Source: Alphaproteobacteria bacterium
GTDB taxonomy: Bacteria > Pseudomonadota > Alphaproteobacteria > Micropepsales > Micropepsaceae
Reading direction: 5' to 3'
DNA length: 6,931 bases
NCBI GenBank assembly: GCA_015654715.1
Contig: JAATGK010000495.1
Location: 1-6,931, forward strand
A program made the translations under genes and the position numbers. How positions within the stretch are numbered: position 1 is the stretch's first letter; each line of letters begins with the position of its first letter. The notes beneath the pieces were generated by a model. It was not told where the DNA came from, searched no databases, and worked only from the letters and a program-made list of their open reading frames with translations. Below, one piece after another: positions 1 through 6,871 of this stretch.

Positions 1-213
1 ATGCCGACGGCGTTGGCCGAGGCGGGCCTCAAAGCGAAGATGCTGCTTCAGGTGCACGACGAATTGGTATTCGAAGCGGTGGACGCGGAAGTGGAGAAGA
101 CCCGCACCGTTGCCGTACAAGTGATGGAAACCGCCACCGAACCGGTGATGAAGCTGTCGGTCAAATTGACCGTGGAAGCGCGCGCGGCGCAAAACTGGGA
201 TGCGGCGCACTAA
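1..213 (+). CDS. polA: DNA polymerase I, C-terminal end (5' part outside the window)
   Basis: These are the last 70 codons of a family A DNA polymerase, the enzyme that fills gaps and replaces Okazaki primers. The decisive motif is QVHDELVFE at local residues 17-25, which is polymerase motif C of the palm subdomain. Its Asp (local residue 20) corresponds to the metal-binding catalytic Asp882 of E. coli Pol I. The C-terminal NWDAAH matches the characteristic NWDxAH ending of bacterial PolA. The ATG at base 1 is an internal methionine in the fingers/palm region, not the true start, because a full PolA has about 900-1000 residues. The gene ends at TAA 211-213 and converges on the unknown gene to its right. 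The identification is secure despite the short fragment. Confidence 0.95.
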   Translation: MPTALAEAGLKAKMLLQVHDELVFEAVDAEVEKTRTVAVQVMETATEPVMKLSVKLTVEARAAQNWDAAH

Positions 214-249
214 GGCGTTTTCAGGAAAGCTCGTCTATCTGAAAGCGTT
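214..249. terminator. Hairpin between convergent genes, possible shared transcription end
   Basis: Bases 215-224 (GCGTTTTCAG) can pair with 239-248 (CTGAAAGCGT). This gives a 10-bp stem with two G-U pairs and a 14-nt loop, and G214-T249 can add a wobble pair. It begins two bases after the polA stop and ends nine bases before the stop of the opposing gene, so a terminator role for one or both genes is plausible. No clear T-run follows the stem on either strand, so it is not a textbook Rho-independent terminator. The role is inferred from position. Confidence 0.35.
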
Positions 250-257
250 CTGGACCC

Positions 258-1760
258 TCAAGCAGCGAGCAATTCGCGTACGTCGCTGGCTGTCAGTCCG
301 ATTTTTTGCATCTGTTCGGTAAGCTCGCCGACCGCGCCAGCCGGATCAGCTTTGACGCGCTTGATATAGCTGGCAAGAAAACCGGGCGTCGCCATATAGC
401 CGATCATCAGGTCGCGCACTTTCTGCGCCAGTCGGCCTTCGGTGAAGGTGCCCGCTTCGTGCAACTTCAAAAGCGTCAGCGCCTTGTCGACGGGATTGGG
501 GGTTCGCGCCTCGATCACCTCGAACAGCTTGGACTGCGCTGCCAAGTCAAAGGCCATGGCATCGAAAATGGCGGCGAGCTGCTTGCGGTCGTTTTCGTGG
601 AAACCGCTGCGGCTGGCCGCCTTGCTCAACGCCACCAGGCGCTGCAGCCGCCGCGATAGCGGCAGGCTCGACACCTGAAACCGGGTCTTGAACGAATCCG
701 CCATGGCGATGCGGATGGCATTTTCAGCGAGGATCTGTTTGTTGCGTTCGCCGCAGACGCAATCCTCGGCAAAGAACAGCCAGTCGAGTTTCTCATCTGG
801 CAAGACGGAGTTGGACAGGCCGGTCACCACGCTGTCGCTGGTGACGAAGCGCTTGGAGCGCAATTCGAGGGCGGCATTGGCGTCTTCAGACTTGAGCGCG
901 TCGCCGATTCCGCTGCGGACAAGCGTGGCGACGTCGCGGAACATGCGCATTTCATTGTCCAGCGAATCTTCCCGCAACCGTTCAAGACTATAGATCTGGT
1001 CGATGATCTGACCGGCCATGGCGGCGCGCGACAGCGGCAGCGACGGCAATAGCTGCGCCAGCTGCGGCAGCGCCTCGCCATCGATCATTTGCGCCTCTTC
1101 CTTCATGTTCAGGAAGTAGTGCAGCAGCGCGATGAGCGAATCCCCGAAGGTATTACGCGATCCGATCAAGTCGGCCAGAGCCGCGGGCGTTGCCAGAATT
1201 TCGCCGATGATCGTGTCGACCGCACCGCACAGCAGAACGCCGCCTTCGGTACGTCCCGCTTGCAGAATGGAAAGCAGCCGTAACGTCTTTTCGTTCCAGG
1301 TCTTGGCGTCGCGCAGATGGAGGTACAAGGCGCTGTTCAGGAGGATCAATCCGTCCGGATGTTTCGTCAGCTTGCGGGCGATGGCGCCGAATTTGTTGGC
1401 AGGAGTTTCGACAAACAGCTCCGCACGCTTGGCGTTGTGGACTTTCGCGATCACGCCATCGACGAGCTTGTTGAATTCCCGGATGATCTCCTGCACCGGC
1501 CGGTTTTCCGAGGAGGCTCTGGCGACGGCGACCTGTTGCACCACGAATTGCAGCATGGTGCCGGTCGATTCCACCCGGTGAAGCATTTCGGCACGATGCA
1601 AAAGCTCGGTCGCAGTCAGTTTGTGCTTGATCAGAAAGTCCGGCAGTAGCCGGGCCAGGATGCGCTTGGCAGGCGGCGCATAGAGGTCTTCCACCTTGCT
1701 GCAGCAACCTTGCGCACCGACCTGCGCGATCGTCTCATGGAGTTTGTCACTCATATACAC
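258..1760 (-). CDS. Conserved-looking protein of unknown function, shorter paralog of the upstream gene
   Basis: I do not recognise this 500-residue protein. It is soluble and mostly helical by composition, with no signal peptide and no clear membrane segment. It is a diverged copy of the gene just upstream (1824-3539) and aligns along its whole length. Shared blocks include DLY plus LLPDFL (residues 25-43), TEL-HRA (51-57), QxVAVAxA (75-81), the DTIIGEIL/ALADLIG stretch (182-200), LDWLFFAED (325-333), LPLSRRLQRLVAL (366-378), SGFHENDR (385-392) and PGFLASY (459-465). It lacks the ~70-residue N-terminal domain of its paralog and instead has a short leader with a Cys-Cys pair (19-20). A second Cys cluster, CVC (334-336), is absent from the paralog. 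Start choice is uncertain: the GTG at 1760 has a GGAGA ten bases upstream, while an in-frame ATG at 1754 would give 498 residues. It probably forms an operon with the upstream paralog (63-bp gap). No catalytic motif is visible. Confidence 0.82.
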   Translation of the reverse strand: MYMSDKLHETIAQVGAQGCCSKVEDLYAPPAKRILARLLPDFLIKHKLTATELLHRAEMLHRVESTGTMLQFVVQQVAVARASSENRPVQEIIREFNKLVDGVIAKVHNAKRAELFVETPANKFGAIARKLTKHPDGLILLNSALYLHLRDAKTWNEKTLRLLSILQAGRTEGGVLLCGAVDTIIGEILATPAALADLIGSRNTFGDSLIALLHYFLNMKEEAQMIDGEALPQLAQLLPSLPLSRAAMAGQIIDQIYSLERLREDSLDNEMRMFRDVATLVRSGIGDALKSEDANAALELRSKRFVTSDSVVTGLSNSVLPDEKLDWLFFAEDCVCGERNKQILAENAIRIAMADSFKTRFQVSSLPLSRRLQRLVALSKAASRSGFHENDRKQLAAIFDAMAFDLAAQSKLFEVIEARTPNPVDKALTLLKLHEAGTFTEGRLAQKVRDLMIGYMATPGFLASYIKRVKADPAGAVGELTEQMQKIGLTASDVRELLAA

Positions 1761-1770
1761 ACACTGCGTT

Positions 1771-1775
1771 TCTCC
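1771..1775 (-). promoter_or_regulatory. Ribosome binding site bearing on the start of the 258-1760 gene
   Basis: On the minus strand GGAGA lies ten bases before the GTG at 1760 and sixteen before the ATG at 1754. The spacing favours GTG, although ATG is the commoner start codon. The protein changes by only two residues. Confidence 0.4.
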
Positions 1776-1823
1776 GATCTAAGGCACTCTTAATGTTCTT
1801 CAGAAGATGCAAAAAGTTCATAT

Positions 1824-3539
1824 TCACGCCGCGATCGTCTTGAGACCGGTCTCCGGCGTAATGCCGGCCTTGGCCAGAATCTCCATCAGCTCGGCCACCG
1901 CTGCGTCGCGATCAAGCAGAGCGCCATCCTTGACGGTTTGAGCGACGTAACCGGCGAGGAAGCCCGGCTTGCCGAGATAAGAAAGGATCATTTCGCGTGC
2001 TTTGGAGGTCAGTCGCGGCGAGGTCAGCGTATTGGTTTCGAGCAGCTTGATCAGGGCAAACGCTTTCTCAGTTAGCGAAACATTGCGATTGCCGATCGAG
2101 TCGAACAGCCGGCCCCGGCTTTCGATGGCGGCGGCAACTTTGTCCAGCATGTCGGCGATTTCGATTCGCTGATTCTCCTGAAAACCGGACTGGCAGACGC
2201 GCAAGCGCAAGGCTTCGAGCTGCTGCAGGCGCTGCACCAGCGGCAGCTTCGGGGATTGGAAATGCTCTTCGAATGGGGCACCGGTGACGATCGGCGTTAC
2301 AAAGGCTGCCAGCCGGCGCTTGTTCTCGGCGCCGATGATGTTTTCTTCGACGAACAGGATGTGATCGAGTTTCACGTCCGGCGTTACGTCGGCGATATAG
2401 GGCGCTAGGCATTCGCCGGTGACGAGACGCTGGCCACGCAGCACGAAGGCATTCACCAGGTCTTCGTGGCTGAGATATTTACCGACGCCAAAGACCACGA
2501 GATTGGCAATCTGGCGCAGGGTCTTGAGCTCATCTTCCAGCGACTTCGGGCATAGCCGCTTGAATGAGCGGATTTCCGTCACGATGCGGCGCGCGATCGA
2601 CACCCGCGCATTGGGCAAGGTATCGGAGCCGAATTGCTGGGCCAGGGCGGCGAGCCCTTCGCGACCGTCCTCCGGTTCCTTGCCGAGGAACAACCTGACA
2701 AGGCCCATGACGGCGGCGCCGTGGTTGTCCTTGGCGCCGATCAGCGCGTGCAAGCCCGCCGAGCCGTCGAGGACTTCCGAGATCAGCGAATCGATGCACG
2801 TCAGCAGTAGCTTGGCACCGGCACTGTCGTCCTCGGCTTCGGCCATCAGTGCCATCAGCAAGCGGACCTTGTCGTCCCAGCCGGTGCTGTTCTTGAGATA
2901 GAGCGTGATGGCGCCATCGAGCAGATAGCGTCCGTCACTAACGCTCGCCAGCTTGGCGGCCAGGCTCGCGAACTCGCCGGGCTTCACGATGGCAAATCGG
3001 CCCTTTGCGGTATCGTGGTAGACGCGGTGAAACACCTGGGTGGTCAGTTCGTGCAGGTTGCGGAGAATTTTGCTCAGTTGTTCTTCGCTGGCCGCAGCCT
3101 GAGCGACGGCGACGCGCTGGATGGCGTGCTGCAACAGTGTGCTGGCAGCTTCAAGCTTCTCCAACAGATCGGCGCGGTGGCCGAGCTCGGTGACCGTCAC
3201 CCGATAGTGGGCGAGAAAATCGGGCAGCAGCACCGCAATCGTCTTGCGGGCATGGTAGGAATAGAGGTCGTCCGGTTTGAAACAAGGTGATGCCGGCACA
3301 TCGTCCTGCGCCGGCTTGGACTTCACTTTCTTCTCGCCGTGCTCGTAGATCTTTAGCGACAGGTAATCGCCGGTTTCGTCGTTATAAGTTTCTTTGACGA
3401 CCTTGGTCCCGGTAGCTCCCGTTTTTTCAAGCTCATGGGCAAAGGAAAGCGCATCCTCGCGGCCATTGCGTACCTCGATGAGGCTCCAACTGCCTGCTCC
3501 TTGGCGTCGGAAAATCTCATAATGAACATCTTGAGCCAT
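1824..3539 (-). CDS. Protein of unknown function with an extra N-terminal domain, longer paralog
   Basis: This 571-residue protein is the first of two tandem paralogs, and I cannot assign it a function. Residues 1-70 form a separate small domain (YEIF, then SWSLIEVRNGREDALSFAHELE, then VVKETYNDETGDYLSLKIYE) whose pattern of strands and one helix suggests a compact alpha/beta fold. A charged linker, KKVKSKPAQDD (70-80), follows. From about residue 86 the protein matches the downstream paralog: CFKPDDLY (86-93), LLPDFL (104-109), TELGHRADLL (117-126), DSLISEVL (250-257), LHALIG (263-268), LDHILFVEENIIGAENKR (391-408), LPLVQRLQQLEAL (432-444), SGFQENQR (451-458) and PGFLAGY (525-531). It appears helix-rich and cytoplasmic, with no signal peptide or membrane segment. 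The ATG at 3539 has a good ribosome binding site (AAGGGA, seven bases upstream). It ends at TGA 1824-1826. Its own promoter is likely, because a terminator-like hairpin separates it from moeB. Confidence 0.87.
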   Translation of the reverse strand: MAQDVHYEIFRRQGAGSWSLIEVRNGREDALSFAHELEKTGATGTKVVKETYNDETGDYLSLKIYEHGEKKVKSKPAQDDVPASPCFKPDDLYSYHARKTIAVLLPDFLAHYRVTVTELGHRADLLEKLEAASTLLQHAIQRVAVAQAAASEEQLSKILRNLHELTTQVFHRVYHDTAKGRFAIVKPGEFASLAAKLASVSDGRYLLDGAITLYLKNSTGWDDKVRLLMALMAEAEDDSAGAKLLLTCIDSLISEVLDGSAGLHALIGAKDNHGAAVMGLVRLFLGKEPEDGREGLAALAQQFGSDTLPNARVSIARRIVTEIRSFKRLCPKSLEDELKTLRQIANLVVFGVGKYLSHEDLVNAFVLRGQRLVTGECLAPYIADVTPDVKLDHILFVEENIIGAENKRRLAAFVTPIVTGAPFEEHFQSPKLPLVQRLQQLEALRLRVCQSGFQENQRIEIADMLDKVAAAIESRGRLFDSIGNRNVSLTEKAFALIKLLETNTLTSPRLTSKAREMILSYLGKPGFLAGYVAQTVKDGALLDRDAAVAELMEILAKAGITPETGLKTIAA

Positions 3540-3546
3540 ACCAGGG

Positions 3547-3552
3547 TCCCTT
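3547..3552 (-). promoter_or_regulatory. Ribosome binding site of the 1824-3539 gene
   Basis: AAGGGA on the minus strand, seven bases before the ATG at 3539, supports this start codon. Confidence 0.5.
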
Positions 3553-3580
3553 GCCTGCGCGGCAGCGTAAGGAGATCTGG

Positions 3581-3608
3581 TTTAAATGCCGGTAAAGTGA
3601 TTCACCAA
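3581..3608 (-). promoter_or_regulatory. Candidate sigma-70 type promoter for the paralog pair
   Basis: On the minus strand TTGGTG (3608-3603) and TTTAAA (3586-3581) are separated by 16 bases. They match three and four of six consensus positions. Transcription would start about 35 bases before the ATG at 3539, leaving room for the AAGGGA ribosome binding site. The local sequence is AT-richer than its surroundings. The match is weak and could be chance. Confidence 0.3.
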
Positions 3609-3658
3609 AAACGCGGTGGATTCTTGGTTTTTCGCATTTTTGAACGGAAACCCACCGC
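3607..3658 (-). terminator. Terminator-like hairpin downstream of moeB
   Basis: On the minus strand GCGGTGG (3658-3652) pairs perfectly with CCACCGC (3619-3613), and the distal arm is followed by G and five Ts (3611-3607). A nested GGTTT/AAACC pairing inside the 32-base loop could extend the structure at the cost of one outer pair and a bulge. It starts 22 bases after the moeB stop, the expected place. The long loop lowers confidence. The plus strand also has a T-rich stretch after the stem, but no plus-strand gene ends here. Confidence 0.42.
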
Positions 3659-3679
3659 CTATTTTATTTTGAAGCCGCG

Positions 3680-4438
3680 CTAATGCGTCTTTGTCCCGCA
3701 CAGTGGGCATTCGGGATCGGGTTTCAGCGTCACCGTATGAAAGCGGGTGTCGAGTGCATCATAAATGAGCAGCCGGCCGGCAAGAGTTTGTCCGGCGCCG
3801 GTGATTTCTTTGAGGATTTCGAGTGCTTGCAGTGTCCCCATGACGCCGGCAGCAGCGCCCAGGACGCCGGCTTCGGTACAGGGGCGAACCGATCCTTCCG
3901 GCGGCGCCTCGGGGATGAAGCAGCGATAACAGGGCCTTCCTTCCGGCTTGAAGGTGGCGAGCTGGCCGGAGAATTCGGTCACCGCGGCGCTGACCAGCGT
4001 CTTGCCTTCGTGGTGGCAGGTATCGGCGATCAGAAAACGCGTAGCGAAATTGTCCGAGCCATCGGCGACGATGTCATATTGGGAAATCAGCGCCGCGGCA
4101 TTTTCGGACGTGATTTTTGCCGTGTGCGTATTGATCGTCACATGCGGATTGAGCGCCAGCGCGGCGTCGCGTGCCGAATCCGTCTTCAGCCGACCGATGT
4201 CGGCGGTGCGATGCGCGATCTGGCGCTGCAAATTGCTGAGGCTGACGGCATCGAAATCGGCAATGCCGATGGTTCCGACGCCCGCCGCCGCCAGATAGAG
4301 GATCACCGGGCTACCGAGCCCGCCCGCCCCCACCACCAGCACCTTGGCGGCCCGGATCTTGGCTTGGCCAGTGCCGCCGACTTCCCGCAGCACGATGTGC
4401 CGGGCATAACGCTCCAAATCGGTCTCGGAAAAGCTCAT
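3680..4438 (-). CDS. moeB: Sulfur-carrier adenylyltransferase of the MoeB/ThiF/HesA family
   Basis: This 252-residue E1-like enzyme uses ATP to adenylate the C-terminal glycine of a small ubiquitin-like sulfur carrier: MoaD for molybdopterin, or ThiS for thiamin. Visible family features are RYARH (10-14), the nucleotide-binding GAGGLGS (37-43), DFDAVSLSNLQRQ (61-73) with the conserved Asp, Asn and Arg, Lys85 in GRLKTD, and Asp126 in DGSDN. CYRC (170-173) and CPLC (244-247) form the two CxxC pairs that bind structural zinc. Cys187 in RPCTEAGV aligns with the conserved cysteine of E. coli MoeB and ThiF. Length matches E. coli MoeB (249), and no rhodanese domain is present. The open frame continues upstream to 4555, but those 39 residues are unlike the family, so I start at ATG 4438. 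The ribosome binding site there is weak. No moaD or thiS gene is in the window, so MoeB versus ThiF is not settled by context. Confidence 0.88.
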   Translation of the reverse strand: MSFSETDLERYARHIVLREVGGTGQAKIRAAKVLVVGAGGLGSPVILYLAAAGVGTIGIADFDAVSLSNLQRQIAHRTADIGRLKTDSARDAALALNPHVTINTHTAKITSENAAALISQYDIVADGSDNFATRFLIADTCHHEGKTLVSAAVTEFSGQLATFKPEGRPCYRCFIPEAPPEGSVRPCTEAGVLGAAAGVMGTLQALEILKEITGAGQTLAGRLLIYDALDTRFHTVTLKPDPECPLCGTKTH

Positions 4439-4499
4439 GGCCTTGGTTTTACTGCATTTTGGGTCCACTACGAATGCGTCTTTTGCGCAACAACATGAT

Positions 4500-4544
4500 C
4501 CGGATGCGACAATTCCGGCTCTAGGAATTGCCGGTCTGATCCGG
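4500..4544. repeat. Extended inverted repeat upstream of moeB
   Basis: CAATTCC (4510-4516) and GGAATTG (4524-4530) are perfect 7-bp arms around a 7-base spacer. Outside them CCGGAT (4500-4505) and ATCCGG (4539-4544) form a second perfect arm pair, offset by 4 and 8 bases. The structure lies 60-105 bases upstream of the moeB start, in the moeB-pckA divergent region. It could be an operator for a dimeric repressor or a hairpin in the moeB leader. No known regulator site is recognised. Confidence 0.45.
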
Positions 4545-4575
4545 GAAATAAACATCTAGTTTCCCGCGTTGCGGT

Positions 4576-4595
4576 GAAACAAACCGAAACATACG
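4576..4595 (+). promoter_or_regulatory. GAAAC direct repeat upstream of pckA, possible regulator site
   Basis: GAAAC occurs at 4576-4580 and again at 4586-4590. Each copy is followed by an A, and the period is 10 bases, about one helical turn. It lies roughly 90-110 bases before the pckA start. Tandem half-sites one turn apart are typical of OmpR-family response regulators. In several alphaproteobacteria the ChvI regulator is linked to pckA, so ChvI is a reasonable but unproven candidate. A weak promoter (TTGCGG 4569-4574, TACGTT 4592-4597) overlaps it. Confidence 0.33.
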
Positions 4596-4675
4596 TTAGC
4601 CGGGCAATCGGCAAGCGCGCGACTTCAAAACGGGACAGTGGATTTTTCAGTCCGTCGTGCGACAGCGAAAGGTAT

Positions 4676-4680
4676 GAAGG
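4676..4680 (+). promoter_or_regulatory. Ribosome binding site of pckA
   Basis: GAAGG lies six bases before the ATG at 4687, which fixes this start. Confidence 0.6.
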
Positions 4681-4686
4681 TACGGA

Positions 4687-6291
4687 ATGTCGGAATTTGG
4701 CGCACAGCTCGAACAGCATGGCCTCAAAGACCTGAAGGCTGTCTATCGCAATCTCTCGACCCCGACGCTGTATGAAATGTCGATCGGCCGCAAGGAAGGC
4801 ATTCTGGCGCGCGGCGGTCCGCTGGTGGTGCTGACCGGCCAGCACACCGGCCGCTCGGCCAACGACAAGTTCGTGGTCAAGGACGCGCTCACCGCAGACA
4901 AGGTCTGGTGGGACAACAACAAGGCGCTGACGCCGGACCACTTCGCGGCGCTGCACGCCGACATGATGGAATACGCCAAGGCCAAGGAGCTGTTCGTTCA
5001 GGACCTGTGGGGCGGCGCCGATCCGGTCCACCGCCTGCCGGTGCGGGTGATCACCGAATTTGCTTGGCATTCCTTGTTCATCCGCCATCTCTTGATCCGT
5101 CCGCCATCGGATGCGCTGGAGTATTTCGAACCCAGCTTCACCATCATTGACCTGCCCGGCTTCAAGGCCGACCCCAAAAAACACGGCAGCGTCAGCTCGA
5201 CCATCATCGCCCTCGATTTCAGCCGCCGCATGGTCCTGATCGCGGGCACTTCTTATGCCGGCGAGATGAAGAAGTCGGTGTTCACGATCCTGAACTTCCT
5301 GTTGCCGACCAAAGGCGTCATGCCGATGCACTGCTCGGCCAACGAAGGCGACAAGGACGACGTCGCGATCTTCTTCGGCCTGTCCGGCACCGGCAAAACC
5401 ACGCTGTCGGCGGATTCTTCGCGCATGCTGGTGGGCGACGACGAGCACGGCTGGGGCGAGCATGGCGTCTTCAATTTCGAAGGCGGCTGCTATGCCAAGG
5501 TGATCAGGCTGTCGCGCGATGCCGAGCCGGAGATCTACGCCACCACTGAGCGCTTCGGTACAGTGCTTGAGAACGTGGTGTGCGATCCCGAGACCGGCAT
5601 CCTCGATCTCGACGACGACCGCTATACCGAGAACACCCGTGCCGCGTATCCGATTCACTACATTCCGCATGCCTCGGAGACCGGCCGCGTCGGCCATCCC
5701 TCCAATGTGATCATGCTGACGGCCGATGCTTTCGGCGTTCTGCCACCGATCGCCAAGTTGACGCCGAACCAGGCGATGTATCATTTCCTGTCGGGCTTCA
5801 CCTCGCGTCTCGCTGGCACCGAAAAGGGTCTCGGCAAGGAACCGGCGCCGACCTTCTCGACTTGCTTCGGCGCGCCGTTCATGCCGCTGCATCCCTCGGT
5901 TTACGGCAACCTTCTGCGCAGTCTGGTCGACAAGCACGATTGCGACTGCTGGCTGGTCAACACGGGGTGGAACGGCGGCCCGGCGTCGGACGGCGGCAAG
6001 CGCATGCCGATCAAGGTGACCCGCGCGCTTCTGAACGGCGCCCTCAATGGCTCGCTCGCCATCAGCCAGTGGCAGCACGATCCGGTCTTCGGCTTCCGCA
6101 TTCCGGTGGAAGTGGCGGGCGTCGATTCCAAGATTCTCAACCCGCGCAACACCTGGGCCGATACCGGAGCTTATGATGCGCAAGCCAGGAAGCTGGCCGG
6201 CATGTTCCGCGACAATTTCAAGAAGTTCCTGCCCTTTGTCGACGAACGCGTCCAGCGCGTCGCCGAACAGATTGCGCAGGCGGCGGAGTAG
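4687..6291 (+). CDS. pckA: Phosphoenolpyruvate carboxykinase (ATP-dependent)
   Basis: This cytoplasmic enzyme decarboxylates and phosphorylates oxaloacetate with ATP to give phosphoenolpyruvate, CO2 and ADP, the entry step of gluconeogenesis from TCA-cycle carbon. The 534 residues match the ATP-type family (about 530-540). Visible motifs are TGRS (54-57, the substrate-binding Arg), [11 protein letters not shown] (187-197, with active-site Tyr and metal-binding Lys), MPMHCSAN (212-219, with the metal-ligand His), the P-loop GLSGTGKT (231-238), VGDDEHGW (249-256, with the metal-binding Asp), [10 protein letters not shown] (262-271) and ENTRAAYP (315-322, with the phosphate-contacting Arg). No key residue appears missing. 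The start is supported by GAAGG six bases upstream. The gene is transcribed away from moeB and has its own 248-bp upstream region with a GAAAC direct repeat. It ends at TAG, 36 bp from the convergent methyltransferase gene, and I see no convincing terminator in that gap. Confidence 0.97.
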   Translation: MSEFGAQLEQHGLKDLKAVYRNLSTPTLYEMSIGRKEGILARGGPLVVLTGQHTGRSANDKFVVKDALTADKVWWDNNKALTPDHFAALHADMMEYAKAKELFVQDLWGGADPVHRLPVRVITEFAWHSLFIRHLLIRPPSDALEYFEPSFTIIDLPGFKADPKKHGSVSSTIIALDFSRRMVLIAGTSYAGEMKKSVFTILNFLLPTKGVMPMHCSANEGDKDDVAIFFGLSGTGKTTLSADSSRMLVGDDEHGWGEHGVFNFEGGCYAKVIRLSRDAEPEIYATTERFGTVLENVVCDPETGILDLDDDRYTENTRAAYPIHYIPHASETGRVGHPSNVIMLTADAFGVLPPIAKLTPNQAMYHFLSGFTSRLAGTEKGLGKEPAPTFSTCFGAPFMPLHPSVYGNLLRSLVDKHDCDCWLVNTGWNGGPASDGGKRMPIKVTRALLNGALNGSLAISQWQHDPVFGFRIPVEVAGVDSKILNPRNTWADTGAYDAQARKLAGMFRDNFKKFLPFVDERVQRVAEQIAQAAE

Positions 6292-6327
6292 TTTCCGTTT
6301 GTACGCGATGCTCTTTCTCTGCTCTCG

Positions 6328-6870
6328 CTAAAGCGGGGGCAGGAAACTGCGGTATACCCACACCGCCGCCGGCGGCAGGTTGCGCCAGACGCGGGCGGCG
6401 AGGATGACCGATGCGCCTTGTGGTGGCTCGACCGGGGCGCTCCAGCGATAGGAGAACTGCACGAACGGAGCACCCTTCGGCAGAACGGCAAGCGCGGCGG
6501 CAATGAGGGCGCGTCCCTGATCTCTTGGATAATTGAGCAGCGGCAGGCTCGACACCACGGCCGCAAATCGCGTGCCGCCGACGAGCGCCGTGAAATCGAA
6601 GGCATCGCCTTGCAGCACACAGACGCCGGGAAAGCGTGTGCGCAAACTTGCGGCGAAAACGCCGTCGTATTCGATAGCGGTGAGGTGTTGCGGCGGAAGT
6701 CCGCACGCTAGCAACGCCCGGGTGACGGCACCGCTGCCCGGACCAAGCTCGAGCACATTGCCGGAAAGATCAGCGGCGGCAGCCATGGCGGCGGTCAGAT
6801 ACGGGCCTGAAGGGGCGAGCGCCCCGACGCGTTTGGGATGGGCGAGAAAGCGGGCGACAAACGCGGCCAC
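6328..6870 (-). CDS. pmtA: SAM-dependent methyltransferase, PmtA-like (phospholipid N-methyltransferase)
   Basis: This 180-residue class I methyltransferase belongs to the short Sinorhizobium-type phospholipid N-methyltransferase group. That group methylates phosphatidylethanolamine at the membrane surface towards phosphatidylcholine and resembles rRNA adenine dimethylases. The N-terminus HPKRVGALAPSG (11-22) fits this group. The SAM site is ELGPGSGAVT (41-50), with an acidic residue at the end of strand 2 in AIEYD (65-69) and GDAFD (88-92). The substrate-side motif is SSLPLLNYP (107-115), and the C-terminus holds RNLPPAAVWVY (163-173). The start is GTG at 6870, one base after the TGA of the upstream dnaJ-like gene. 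No ATG is possible further upstream before an in-frame stop at 6907-6909, and no strong ribosome binding site is seen, so translational coupling is likely. The dnaJ-pmtA order matches rhizobial genomes. Substrate specificity cannot be read from sequence alone. Confidence 0.8.
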   Translation of the reverse strand: MAAFVARFLAHPKRVGALAPSGPYLTAAMAAAADLSGNVLELGPGSGAVTRALLACGLPPQHLTAIEYDGVFAASLRTRFPGVCVLQGDAFDFTALVGGTRFAAVVSSLPLLNYPRDQGRALIAAALAVLPKGAPFVQFSYRWSAPVEPPQGASVILAARVWRNLPPAAVWVYRSFLPPL

Positions 6871-6871
6871 G

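Noticed and set aside
1797..1807. Small palindrome TCTTC-A-GAAGA in the gap between the paralogs
   Set aside because: Five-base arms around one base are too short for a stable hairpin and easily arise by chance; no T-run follows.
3683..4498. 271-codon plus-strand frame opposite moeB
   Set aside because: Antisense to a clear MoeB/ThiF protein with intact motifs; the product is arginine- and glycine-rich without family features.
4436..4555. Longer moeB form starting at ATG 4555
   Set aside because: The extra 39 residues include a CCC stretch unlike MoeB/ThiF N-termini and would be encoded across the inverted repeat. The family pattern begins right after the ATG at 4438.
5580..6176. 198-codon plus-strand frame inside pckA
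   Set aside because: A shifted frame of pckA with a low-complexity Arg/Ser/His-rich product; there is no sign of a frameshift in pckA itself.
4468..6183. 571-codon open frame on the minus strand opposite pckA
   Set aside because: It lies almost entirely antisense to a full-length, motif-complete pckA. Its product is Arg/His/Ala/Val-rich with no recognisable domain, typical of a GC-rich shadow frame. Its length equal to the longer paralog is coincidence; the sequences are unrelated.
6292..6327. Possible terminator between pckA and the methyltransferase gene
   Set aside because: Only a four-base GCGA/TCGC pairing is found, with no T-run, so nothing can be called in these 36 bases.
6171..6706. 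Overlapping 149- and 162-codon minus-strand frames around the methyltransferase
   Set aside because: They are alternative frames of the PmtA-like gene and the pckA 3' end, with arginine/serine-rich products lacking any motif.
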